The notes beneath the pieces were generated by a model, which had not been told where the DNA came from, searched no databases, and was given only the letters and a program-made list of their open reading frames with translations. DNA of 10,989 nt from Massilia sp. UBA2604 (GTDB taxonomy: Bacteria > Pseudomonadota > Gammaproteobacteria > Burkholderiales > Burkholderiaceae_D): assembly GCA_002339265.1 (NCBI GenBank), contig DDKG01000299.1:1-10989 (forward strand), read 5' to 3'. Positions within the stretch are counted from its first letter, which is position 1, and each line of letters starts with the position of its first letter. Shown one piece after another: positions 1 to 6,289 of the stretch. The position numbers were made by a program, and so were the translations under genes.

Positions 1-1
1 G

Positions 2-3000
2 ATCGCCGGCGTGCGCCAGGAAGGCTTCCGCGCCGAGAAATTCATCGAGATCCTCGAGTCGCTGCCGCGTAACGAAGCGCTGGAAGCCGAGCCGGAATGG
101 CTGGCCGAAGTGTGCAGCTCGGTGGTCTCGCTGTACAAGCAGCCGCGCGCGAAGGTCTTCGCACGCCGCGACGTTTACAAGCGCCACCTGAACGTGCTGG
201 TCTACCTGCCGCGCGAGCGCTTCAGCAATGCGGTCGCATCGAGCCTGGCCGCTGCCCTCAAGGAAAGCTCGGGCGCGCGCGACGTCGACGTCCAGACCCT
301 GGTGGCCGACGGCCCGCTGGCGCGCGTCTACCTGATCGCGCATGCGGCGCGCTATCCGCTCGACCTGGAAACCGACATCCAGCGTCCGCTGCTGGGCGTG
401 CTCGATGGCTGGCATGACCGCTTCGCCGAGTTGATCAACTCGGTCGACGAGAGCCGCCAGCGCAGCCTGATGCGCAAGATCGTGCCGACCCTGCCGGTCA
501 ACTTCGTGGCCGCCACCGCGCCCGAAACCGCGTTCCGCGACGTCCACGCGCTGCTCACCAAGTGCCGCCCGGACCGCGTGACCGCCCGCATCGAGAACGA
601 TGACGCCGCCGGCGCCTCGATCCGCCTGTATTCGAGCGAGACCGTGCCGTCGCTGTCGCGCATCCTGCCGGCGCTGCAGAACGCCGGCATCGCGGTCGAC
701 CGCGAGCAGACCTACCGCCACACCGGCCTGGATGGCGTGCGCCGCTACGTGACCGCGCTGACGGTCGACGCCGAGAGCGCGGCCAAGCTGGCCAAGCCGG
801 GCATCGCCCACGTCGCCGAGGAACTGTTCAGCGCCCTGTTCAACGACGAGGCCGAAGACGGCCGCATGAACGGCCTGACCATCGAAGGCGGCCTGGCCAT
901 GCGCGAAGTGCAACTGGTGCGCGCCTACATCAGCTACTGGCGCCAGCTCGGCTCCAAGTTCTCGGTGCGCTACATGGCCGAGACGCTGCGCACCCAGCCG
1001 GCCCTGGTCAAGGAATTCGTCGCCGGCTTCATCCTGCGCTTCGATCCGGCCCTGACCGACGAGCAGCGTAACGAAGGCAGCACCAGGCTGTACACCCTCA
1101 AGACCGGCCTGCCGAGCGTGAACCACGCCGACACCGAAGAGATCATGGGCGCACTGGTCGACCTGGCGCTGGCCACCGTGCGCACCAACTACTTCCAGAA
1201 CGCCGGCGAGAAGATCATCTTCAAGGTCGACACAAGCAACCTGGCGCTGGCGCCCGAGCCGCGTCCATTCCGCGAGATCTACGTGTTCTCGCGCCGCTTC
1301 GAAGGCGTGCACCTGCGCGGTGGCCCGGTCGCCCGCGGCGGCCTGCGGTGGTCGGACCGCATGGAAGACTACCGCACCGAGGTGCTGGGCCTGGTGAAGG
1401 CGCAGATGGTCAAGAACGCCGTCATCGTGCCGGCCGGCTCGAAGGGCGGTTTCGTGTGCAAGCAGATGCCGGCCGGCGCCCCGCGCGAGGTGGTGGCGGC
1501 CGAAGGCGAGGCAGTCTATCGCCTGTTCATCGCCAGCCTGCTGGAAGTGACCGACAACCGCGTGCAGGGCGAGATCGTCCCGCCGCAAGCCACCGCGCGC
1601 CATGACGGCGACGATCCTTACCTGGTGGTGGCGGCCGACAAGGGCACCGCGACCTTCTCCGACATCGCCAACAGCATCGCGGTGGAGCGCGGCTTCTGGC
1701 TGGGCGACGCCTTCGCTTCGGGCGGCTCGAACGGCTACGACCACAAGAAGATGGGCATCACCGCCAAGGGCGCGTTCGAAGCGGTCAAGCGCCACTTCTA
1801 CGAACTGGGCCACGACCTGGCCAACAACCCGATCACCATGGTCGGCGTGGGCGACATGTCGGGTGACGTGTTCGGCAACGGCGTGCTGCTGTCGCGCCAG
1901 CTCAAACTGGTGGCGGCGTTCGACCACCGCCACATCTTCCTGGACCCGACCCCGGACGTCGAAGTCTCGTTCAAGGAGCGCGAGCGCATGTTCGCGCTGC
2001 CACGCTCGTCGTGGGAAGACTATGACAAGAACCTGATCTCGGCTGGTGGCGGTGTATTCCCGCGCAACGCCCGCTCGATCGAGCTGTCGCCGCAGATCCG
2101 CGAAGTGCTGGGCATCGAAGAGACGTCGCTGCCGCCGCAGGAACTGATGCACCGCATCGTCAAGGCGCCGGTCGACCTGTTCTACAATGGCGGCATCGGC
2201 ACCTATATCAAGGCCTCGACCGAGACCCACGCGCAAGTGAAGGACCGCGCCAATGACGCGATCCGCGTCAACGGCAACGAACTGCGCTGCAAGGTGGTGG
2301 CCGAGGGCGGCAACCTGGGCGCGACCCAGGCCGGCCGCATCGAGTTCGCATTGGCCGGCGGCCGCATCTTCACCGATGCGATCGACAACTCGGCCGGCGT
2401 GGATTGCTCGGACCACGAAGTCAACGTCAAGATCTGGCTCGACACCGAAGTCAACGCCGGCAAGCTGCCGGAGAATGACCGTAACCGCATCCTGAACGAG
2501 ATGACCGGCGAGATCGAGCGCCTGGTCCTGCGCGACAATACGCTGCAGACCCACCTGCTGACGCGCGAAGTGCAGGCGCAGGCAAACAGCGCGGTGGTCG
2601 ACGGCTACATGGCCCTGATCGGCAACCTGGAAGCCGAAGGCGCCGTGTCGCGCGAGCTGGAGCAACTCCCGCTCGACACCGAACTGCAGCGCCGCAAGTC
2701 GCTGGGCCTGGGCCTGACGGCGCCGGAACTGGCGGTGGTCATTGCCAACGTCAAGAACCGCTTCAAGCGCACCCTGGCGGCGCTGGACCTGACGAGCGAA
2801 TCGTGGGCCGACTCGCTGCTGCGTCCTTACTTCCCGGCCCAGCTGGTCGCGACCCGCGATCCGCTGGATCACCCGCTGGCCAACACCATCCTGGCCACCG
2901 TGCTGGCCAACGAAGCGGTCAACCGCTGCGGCCCTTTGACACTGCGCGATCTGGCGCTGGAGCACCGCATTGACGAGACCGAGGTCGTGAAGGCCTGGGC

Positions 3001-3679
3001 CCGCGCCTGGGCGGCCCTGCACCTGGCGCCGGTATTCGAGGCGCTCGACCATGACGCGCTGGTGGTGCCGCGCGACGTGTCGGTCTCGGTCGACAACCGC
3101 AGCCGCGCCATGCTGCGCGCCGTGGTCGAAGGCGTGCTGTCGCTGCCGGCCAACTCGGAAGGCCTCAAGGAACTGTCGACCCTGTTCGCCGAAGCCGACC
3201 AGAGCCAGGCGCCGCAGATCCGTTCGGAAGCCGACGGCCACACCGGCCTGCCGGTGCCGTTCGCCGCGGCCTGGAAGGCGGTCGAGATCATCGAGTCGCA
3301 GGCGTCGTTCCTGTTCGCGGCCGTGTCGGTGCAGCGTCCGGGCGGCATGACCTTGCTGCAGTTCCTGCAGATCGGCACCGTGCTGCGCCAGAAGGTCGGC
3401 ATCGATACGCTGGAACTGGGCCTCAAGTTGCCGGCCCAGAGCAAGTCGCAGGAACAGCTGCGCAACTACGCGCTGCAGTCGCTGCGCCGCGCCCAGCAAC
3501 GCCTGCTGCTGCAGGTGATCGAGCGTGCCGGCCAGGACGGCAATATGGAAACGGCAGTCGAGGAAGTGATGGCCGCGCGCGGCCTGACCGGCTTCGCCCA
3601 GCCGGCCGACCTGGAACAGGCGATGCTGGACGTGTGGGCCCTGTCCGAAGGCCTGAATCCAGAACGCCTGGCGGCCTGA
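2..3679 (+). CDS. NAD-dependent glutamate dehydrogenase, large type (5' end missing)
   Basis: Cytosolic enzyme that oxidatively deaminates glutamate to 2-oxoglutarate and ammonia with NAD+. The frame is open from the first bases of the window (the GTG at 11 is only an internal Val), so the gene is cut at its left edge. About 1225 residues are visible; this family, which includes Pseudomonas GdhB, usually has about 1600, so roughly 380 N-terminal regulatory residues lie outside. Counting from the GTG at 11, the catalytic core begins near 436 with RGGPVARGGLRWSDR, followed by LVKAQMVKNAVIVPAGSKGG (461-480), which carries the conserved lysines. Next come the GDAFASGGSNGYDHKKMG segment, the dinucleotide-binding GVGDMSGDVFGNG, and VAEGGNLGATQAGRIEFA, followed by the long helical C-terminal region typical of the large enzymes. 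It ends at TGA 3677-3679, 3 nt before astE. The family call is secure; the exact regulatory class is not visible because the N terminus is absent. Confidence 0.95.
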   Translation: MAGVRQEGFRAEKFIEILESLPRNEALEAEPEWLAEVCSSVVSLYKQPRAKVFARRDVYKRHLNVLVYLPRERFSNAVASSLAAALKESSGARDVDVQTLVADGPLARVYLIAHAARYPLDLETDIQRPLLGVLDGWHDRFAELINSVDESRQRSLMRKIVPTLPVNFVAATAPETAFRDVHALLTKCRPDRVTARIENDDAAGASIRLYSSETVPSLSRILPALQNAGIAVDREQTYRHTGLDGVRRYVTALTVDAESAAKLAKPGIAHVAEELFSALFNDEAEDGRMNGLTIEGGLAMREVQLVRAYISYWRQLGSKFSVRYMAETLRTQPALVKEFVAGFILRFDPALTDEQRNEGSTRLYTLKTGLPSVNHADTEEIMGALVDLALATVRTNYFQNAGEKIIFKVDTSNLALAPEPRPFREIYVFSRRFEGVHLRGGPVARGGLRWSDRMEDYRTEVLGLVKAQMVKNAVIVPAGSKGGFVCKQMPAGAPREVVAAEGEAVYRLFIASLLEVTDNRVQGEIVPPQATARHDGDDPYLVVAADKGTATFSDIANSIAVERGFWLGDAFASGGSNGYDHKKMGITAKGAFEAVKRHFYELGHDLANNPITMVGVGDMSGDVFGNGVLLSRQLKLVAAFDHRHIFLDPTPDVEVSFKERERMFALPRSSWEDYDKNLISAGGGVFPRNARSIELSPQIREVLGIEETSLPPQELMHRIVKAPVDLFYNGGIGTYIKASTETHAQVKDRANDAIRVNGNELRCKVVAEGGNLGATQAGRIEFALAGGRIFTDAIDNSAGVDCSDHEVNVKIWLDTEVNAGKLPENDRNRILNEMTGEIERLVLRDNTLQTHLLTREVQAQANSAVVDGYMALIGNLEAEGAVSRELEQLPLDTELQRRKSLGLGLTAPELAVVIANVKNRFKRTLAALDLTSESWADSLLRPYFPAQLVATRDPLDHPLANTILATVLANEAVNRCGPLTLRDLALEHRIDETEVVKAWARAWAALHLAPVFEALDHDALVVPRDVSVSVDNRSRAMLRAVVEGVLSLPANSEGLKELSTLFAEADQSQAPQIRSEADGHTGLPVPFAAAWKAVEIIESQASFLFAAVSVQRPGGMTLLQFLQIGTVLRQKVGIDTLELGLKLPAQSKSQEQLRNYALQSLRRAQQRLLLQVIERAGQDGNMETAVEEVMAARGLTGFAQPADLEQAMLDVWALSEGLNPERLAA

Positions 3680-3682
3680 GTC

Positions 3683-4669
3683 GTGAGCGTATTGCCTGAA
3701 GCAGTGCGCGCGCTGGCCGAGGCGGATTTCGCCTCGGTCGCGCAGCGCTTCGAGGATGCCGGCTTCGCGGTGGCGCAGCCGGCATCCGGCGTGCTGACCG
3801 TCAAGGCAGCAGCGCCGGATGTCGATCGCCCCAGCGTGCTGGTGTCGGTGGGCGTGCATGGCGACGAGACCGGGCCGATCGAGATGGTCGCGTACCTGGT
3901 CGAGGCGCTGTCGCGCACCCCGCAGGCGCTGGCGGTGGACCTGATGCTGTGCGTCGGGAACATCGACGCCATCCGGCTCGGAAAGCGTTTCGTCGACGCG
4001 GACCTGAACCGCATGTTCCGTGCCGAGCGCGGTTCGCTGGCCGGCACCTTCGAGGCCGGCCGCGCCGACGTGCTGATCGACGTCACCCGCGCCTTCTTCG
4101 AAGGCAGCGGGCCGCAGCGCTGGCACCTCGACCTGCATACGGCGATCCGGCCGTCGCACTATCCGATGTTCGCGATCGTGCCCGAGCTGATCGAGGACCG
4201 CGCGCGTGAAGTCCTGATCGACTGGATGGGCGAGGCCGGGATCCAGGCCATCATCATGAATCCGGCGTCGGCCGGCACCTACAGCTATTTCACCTCCGAG
4301 CACCTCGGCGCGGCCGGCACCACGGTCGAGCTGGGGAGGGTCGGTACGCTGGGGCAGAATGATCTGTCACAATTTGCCGAGGCGTCGAAGGCACTGGACC
4401 GCCTGCTGCGCGGCCAGCCGGCGCAGGCGGCAAGCACCAGGCCGCACGTGTTCTCGACGGCGCAGTCGATCATGAAGCTGTCCGATGCGTTCAGCATGCG
4501 GGTGGGCCGAGAGACCTGGAACTTCACGCCGATGAAGCACGGGGAGGTGATCGCTTCCGATGGCGAGATTGTATACACGGTCCAGCATGAGGAGGAGTTG
4601 GTGGTCTTCCCGAATCCTGATGTACGCGTGGGATTGCGAGCCGGTATCATGGTGGTGCGGATTTTATAA
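3683..4669 (+). CDS. astE: Succinylglutamate desuccinylase AstE
   Basis: Zinc hydrolase of the M14/AstE-AspA family that splits N-succinyl-L-glutamate into succinate and glutamate, the last step of the AST arginine degradation pathway. The 328-residue length matches the family. Visible motifs are GVHGDETGPI (zinc ligands His59 and Glu62), DLNRMF (108-113), WHLDLHTAIRPSHYPMF (third ligand His152) and TVELGRVG with the likely catalytic Glu216. The GTG start lies 3 nt after the stop of the dehydrogenase gene and has no strong Shine-Dalgarno of its own, which suggests translational coupling. The start gives a normal-length N terminus. The product glutamate is the substrate of the upstream enzyme, so the pairing makes metabolic sense, although astE normally sits in an astCADBE-type cluster and none of those genes is visible here. 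The main alternative is an AspA/AstE-like deacylase with another substrate, less likely given the motifs. Confidence 0.93.
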   Translation: MSVLPEAVRALAEADFASVAQRFEDAGFAVAQPASGVLTVKAAAPDVDRPSVLVSVGVHGDETGPIEMVAYLVEALSRTPQALAVDLMLCVGNIDAIRLGKRFVDADLNRMFRAERGSLAGTFEAGRADVLIDVTRAFFEGSGPQRWHLDLHTAIRPSHYPMFAIVPELIEDRAREVLIDWMGEAGIQAIIMNPASAGTYSYFTSEHLGAAGTTVELGRVGTLGQNDLSQFAEASKALDRLLRGQPAQAASTRPHVFSTAQSIMKLSDAFSMRVGRETWNFTPMKHGEVIASDGEIVYTVQHEEELVVFPNPDVRVGLRAGIMVVRIL

Positions 4670-4681
4670 CCACACTCACCA

Positions 4682-4707
4682 CGTCGTTCCCGCGAAGGCG
4701 GGAACCC
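4682..4707 (+). repeat. REP-like palindromic repeat, left unit
   Basis: A 26-base unit just downstream of astE contains the perfect 8-bp stem GTTCCCGC (4686-4693) and GCGGGAAC (4698-4705) around a GAAG loop. A second unit in inverted orientation begins at 4761. Such intergenic hairpins are typical REP elements; this one may also stabilise or end the astE transcript, although no T-run follows it. The 53 bases between the two units (4708-4760) show nothing else recognisable. Confidence 0.75.
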
Positions 4708-4760
4708 AAGTCCTTTGCGCTACCGATACTTTCGAGCGGAGCGTCGACACATGCAACCTT

Positions 4761-4773
4761 AGGTTCCCGCCTC
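4761..4773 (-). repeat. REP-like repeat, right unit, left half (split by the IS)
   Basis: This half carries stem arm GTTCCCGC (4763-4770) and loop bases CTC (4771-4773). With the other half at 6209-6221, after removing the IS and one CTC copy, it rebuilds an inverted copy of the unit at 4682-4706 with 24 of 25 positions identical. The restored hairpin is GTTCCCGC-CTCC-GCGGGAAC. Confidence 0.75.
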
Positions 4774-4797
4774 TGATGTGACCCCTTGAAGTGAGAC
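4774..4797 (+). repeat. IS left terminal inverted repeat (IRL)
   Basis: It begins TGATGTGACCCCTT and ends GAGAC. It pairs with the reverse complement of 6182-6205 with mismatches only at positions 15 and 18. The inner part doubles as the left arm of the hairpin at 4780-4813. Confidence 0.9.
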
Positions 4798-4813
4798 TCC
4801 ACTTCAAGGGGTC
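4780..4813 (+). promoter_or_regulatory. Hairpin at the IS left end that sequesters the orfA ribosome binding site
   Basis: GACCCCTTGAAGTG (4780-4793) and CACTTCAAGGGGTC (4800-4813) form a perfect 14-bp stem with the 6-nt loop AGACTC. The only Shine-Dalgarno-like sequence for orfA, AAGGGG (4806-4811), lies in the right arm, 4 nt before the ATG at 4816. A transcript entering from outside the element would fold this way and hide the site. A transcript starting inside the left arm would not. Comparable protective hairpins are known at the ends of IS10 and IS50; the role here is inferred. Confidence 0.7.
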
Positions 4814-4815
4814 TT

Positions 4816-5337
4816 ATGAAGTACGACGAGCAGTTCAAGTTTTCAGCTGTTGAGGCCTACCTGGTAGGGCCAGCGGGCTTCACGAAAGTAGCGCAACAGT
4901 TCGAAATTTCAGCATCACTCTTGCGTTCATGGGTATCGCGCTACCGCCTTCATGGCATAGCTGGACTAGCGATGAGAGTGTGGAGCGCGCACAGTGCCGA
5001 GTTCAAGCTGTCGGTCCTGAAACACATGTGGGACAATGCGCTGTCCTATCGACAGACCGCAGCTGTGTTCAATCTTCCTAACGCATCCCACATCGGCGAA
5101 TGGGAGCGGCGGCACAAGCAAAGCGGCTTCGAAGGTTTGAAACGACGCCGTAACGAAAATCCCAAAATGAAGGCTCCGCCGACTCCCCCCGTCCGCGTCC
5201 CAGTGGACGAGAAGAACTGCTCACATGACGACCTTGTAGACGAGGTCAAGCGTCTTCGTGCGGAGAATGCCTACCTAAAAAAGCTCAAAGCCTTAGTCGA
5301 GTCGAAGCCGTCTGCGCCAGCGAAAAAGCGCAAGTAA
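4816..5337 (+). CDS. IS3-family transposase OrfA (DNA-binding subunit)
   Basis: A 173-residue protein of the IS150 OrfA type. It has two helix-turn-helix-like segments, at roughly residues 20-45 (FTKVAQQFEISASLLRSWVS) and 75-100, which are expected to bind the terminal repeats. A charged linker rich in Pro and Lys follows, then a coiled coil/leucine zipper around 138-160 (LVDEVKRLRAENAYLKKLKA) for oligomerisation. The slippery site falls at residues 155-156 (Lys-Lys), so ribosomes either continue to TAA 5335-5337 and make OrfA or shift -1 and make the OrfAB transposase of about 450 residues. In this family OrfA alone usually regulates transposition. The ATG at 4816 is the only start with a nearby Shine-Dalgarno, which is hidden in the hairpin just upstream. 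Confidence 0.92.
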   Translation: MKYDEQFKFSAVEAYLVGPAGFTKVAQQFEISASLLRSWVSRYRLHGIAGLAMRVWSAHSAEFKLSVLKHMWDNALSYRQTAAVFNLPNASHIGEWERRHKQSGFEGLKRRRNENPKMKAPPTPPVRVPVDEKNCSHDDLVDEVKRLRAENAYLKKLKALVESKPSAPAKKRK

Positions 5338-5353
5338 TACTCGAACTAAGGCT
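5277..5353 (+). promoter_or_regulatory. Programmed -1 ribosomal frameshift signal (slippery heptamer plus stem-loop)
   Basis: The heptamer AAAAAAG (5277-5283) sits in the orfA frame as CTA AAA AAG, exactly the A AAA AAG arrangement used by IS150. Five nt later a stem forms between AGCCTTAGTCGAGT (5289-5302) and ACTCGAACTAAGGCT (5339-5353), with 14 base pairs and one bulged A (5344). The orfA stop codon lies in its 36-nt loop. Spacing and geometry fit a stimulatory structure. After the shift, reading continues from G5283 in the orfB frame without a stop. Confidence 0.88.
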
Positions 5354-6167
5354 GGAGCATGGACTGGCTTACTTGCTTGAAGCAGCATCGATGGCACGCA
5401 GTACGTTCTTCTATCAAAAGAAAGTTCTTGAGGCAGGCGACAAGGACGCACAGGTGAAAGAAGAGATCCAGGCCGAGTTCCATCGCCATCACGGGCGCTA
5501 CGGTTATCGTCGGATCACGGCTGCGCTACGGCAGGCTGGACGCATCATTAACCACAAGGCAGTTCAGCGTCTGATGGGTGAGCTTGGTTTGAAATCGCTG
5601 GTTCGGCCGAAGAAGTACAAGTCCTATAAGGCTGACGCCATGGAGGCGTCGGAAGACGTCCTGCAGCGGGACTTCGAGGCAGATCGCCCGAACGAAAAGT
5701 GGGTAACGGACGTCACTGAGTTCAAGGTCGCTGGCAGAAAGGTGTATCTCTCTCCCATCAAGGACCTGTACAACCGCGAGATCATCGCCTATGAGATACG
5801 AGAGCGACCGAGCCTGGACCTGGTGAGCGACATGCTCGAACAAGCGATGGGCAAACTTACAGAACACGACCGCCCTATCCTTCACTCAGACCAGGGCTGG
5901 CAATATCGGATGCCAGCGTTTCGGCATGCGCTCGATAAGGGCGAGCTGCAACAGAGCATGTCCCGTAAGGGAAACTGCCATGACAACGCGGCCATGGAGA
6001 GCTTCTTCGCCGTGTTGAAGTCCGAGTTTTACCACCTCAACAAATTTAGCAGTGTCGAGCAACTCGTGGACGGCCTGAAGCAGTACATTGACTACTATAA
6101 TCATGACCGTATCAAGATCAAGCTGAACGGCCTGAGTCCTGTGCAATACAGGACCCAGGCCGTCTAG
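5283..6167 (+). CDS. IS3-family transposase OrfB (DDE catalytic part, made by frameshift)
   Basis: The integrase-like catalytic domain of the transposase. Read from the frameshift point it adds 294 residues to the first 156 of OrfA. The part from the TTG at 5373 is 264 residues. Counting from that TTG, the catalytic triad is Asp113 (VTDVTEF), Asp173 (HSDQGWQY) and Glu209 (NCHDNAAMESFF). The last two are separated by 35 residues, the D(35)E spacing of the family, with Lys216 following. The upstream HTH_21-like region (HRHHGRYGYRRITAAL) and the C-terminal YYNHDRIKIKLNGLSPVQYR are also typical. No in-frame ATG with a Shine-Dalgarno precedes the conserved LRLEHGLAYLLEAASMARSTFFY region, so frameshifting, not independent initiation, is the likely route. 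The frame is intact. Confidence 0.92.
   Translation, partial: AQSLSRVEAVCASEKAQVILELRLEHGLAYLLEAASMARSTFFYQKKVLEAGDKDAQVKEEIQAEFHRHHGRYGYRRITAALRQAGRIINHKAVQRLMGELGLKSLVRPKKYKSYKADAMEASEDVLQRDFEADRPNEKWVTDVTEFKVAGRKVYLSPIKDLYNREIIAYEIRERPSLDLVSDMLEQAMGKLTEHDRPILHSDQGWQYRMPAFRHALDKGELQQSMSRKGNCHDNAAMESFFAVLKSEFYHLNKFSSVEQLVDGLKQYIDYYNHDRIKIKLNGLSPVQYRTQAV
6127..6163 (+). promoter_or_regulatory. Strong hairpin over the 3' end of orfB
   Basis: Arms 6127-6142 and 6148-6163 pair over 15 bp with one A-C mismatch around the loop GCAAT. The 3' arm reaches to within a few bases of the orfB stop. No T-run follows, so it is not a canonical terminator; it could stabilise the mRNA end or slow polymerase. 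It may also be partly a by-product of coding. Confidence 0.45.
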
Positions 6168-6181
6168 ACGAACATCCAACC

Positions 6182-6205
6182 GTCTCAGTTTAAGGGGTCA
6201 CATCA
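6182..6205 (-). repeat. IS right terminal inverted repeat (IRR)
   Basis: Its reverse complement begins TGATGTGACCCCTT and ends CTGAGAC, matching the left end at 22 of 24 positions. It is followed directly by the CTC target duplication (6206-6208). Confidence 0.9.
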
Positions 6206-6221
6206 CTCCGCGGGAACGACG
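6206..6221 (-). repeat. REP-like repeat, right unit, right half, with CTC target duplication
   Basis: CTC (6206-6208) repeats 4771-4773. GCGGGAAC (6210-6217) is the partner arm of GTTCCCGC at 4763-4770. The outer GACG matches the CGTC at the start of the left REP unit. Confidence 0.75.
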
Positions 6222-6256
6222 TTCATCGGCCGTCTGCAGGAATCCGCCGACCGGGC

Positions 6257-6285
6257 TAGACTAGACCTCCTTGAAATGCAGGAGG
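6257..6285 (+). promoter_or_regulatory. Old yellow enzyme leader: possible -10 and a hairpin over the Shine-Dalgarno
   Basis: The strong Shine-Dalgarno AGGAGG (6280-6285), 4 nt before the ATG at 6290, can pair perfectly with CCTCCT (6266-6271) across an 8-nt loop. A possible -10 TAGACT lies at 6257-6262 with no convincing -35. If transcription starts just after that -10, the anti-Shine-Dalgarno arm may be partly missing, so the hairpin would act mainly on longer transcripts from upstream, for example from the IS. Visible pairing is certain; its role is inference. Confidence 0.35.
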
Positions 6286-6289
6286 CACC

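Larger units (their letters stand above)
4774..6205 (+). mobile_element. Complete IS3-family (IS150-type) insertion sequence, 1432 bp
   Basis: Both ends are defined by 24-bp imperfect inverted repeats (4774-4797 and 6182-6205, 22 of 24 matching) starting TGATGTGACCCCTT, and by a 3-bp direct repeat CTC at 4771-4773 and 6206-6208, the usual target duplication length for the family. Inside are orfA (helix-turn-helix plus leucine zipper), orfB (DDE integrase core) and a -1 frameshift signal joining them. All catalytic residues are present and neither frame is broken, so the element looks recently inserted and potentially active. Its lower GC content than the flanks supports arrival from elsewhere. 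No exact IS name is given because it needs a database match. Confidence 0.93.

Noticed and set aside
5373..6167. Independent initiation of orfB at the TTG at 5373
   Set aside because: No Shine-Dalgarno precedes it and conserved OrfB sequence extends upstream in the same frame back to the slippery site, so frameshifting is the better explanation.
4774..6205. The IS as a degenerate relic
   Set aside because: Both terminal repeats, the target duplication, intact orfA and orfB, the DDE residues and the frameshift signal are all present.
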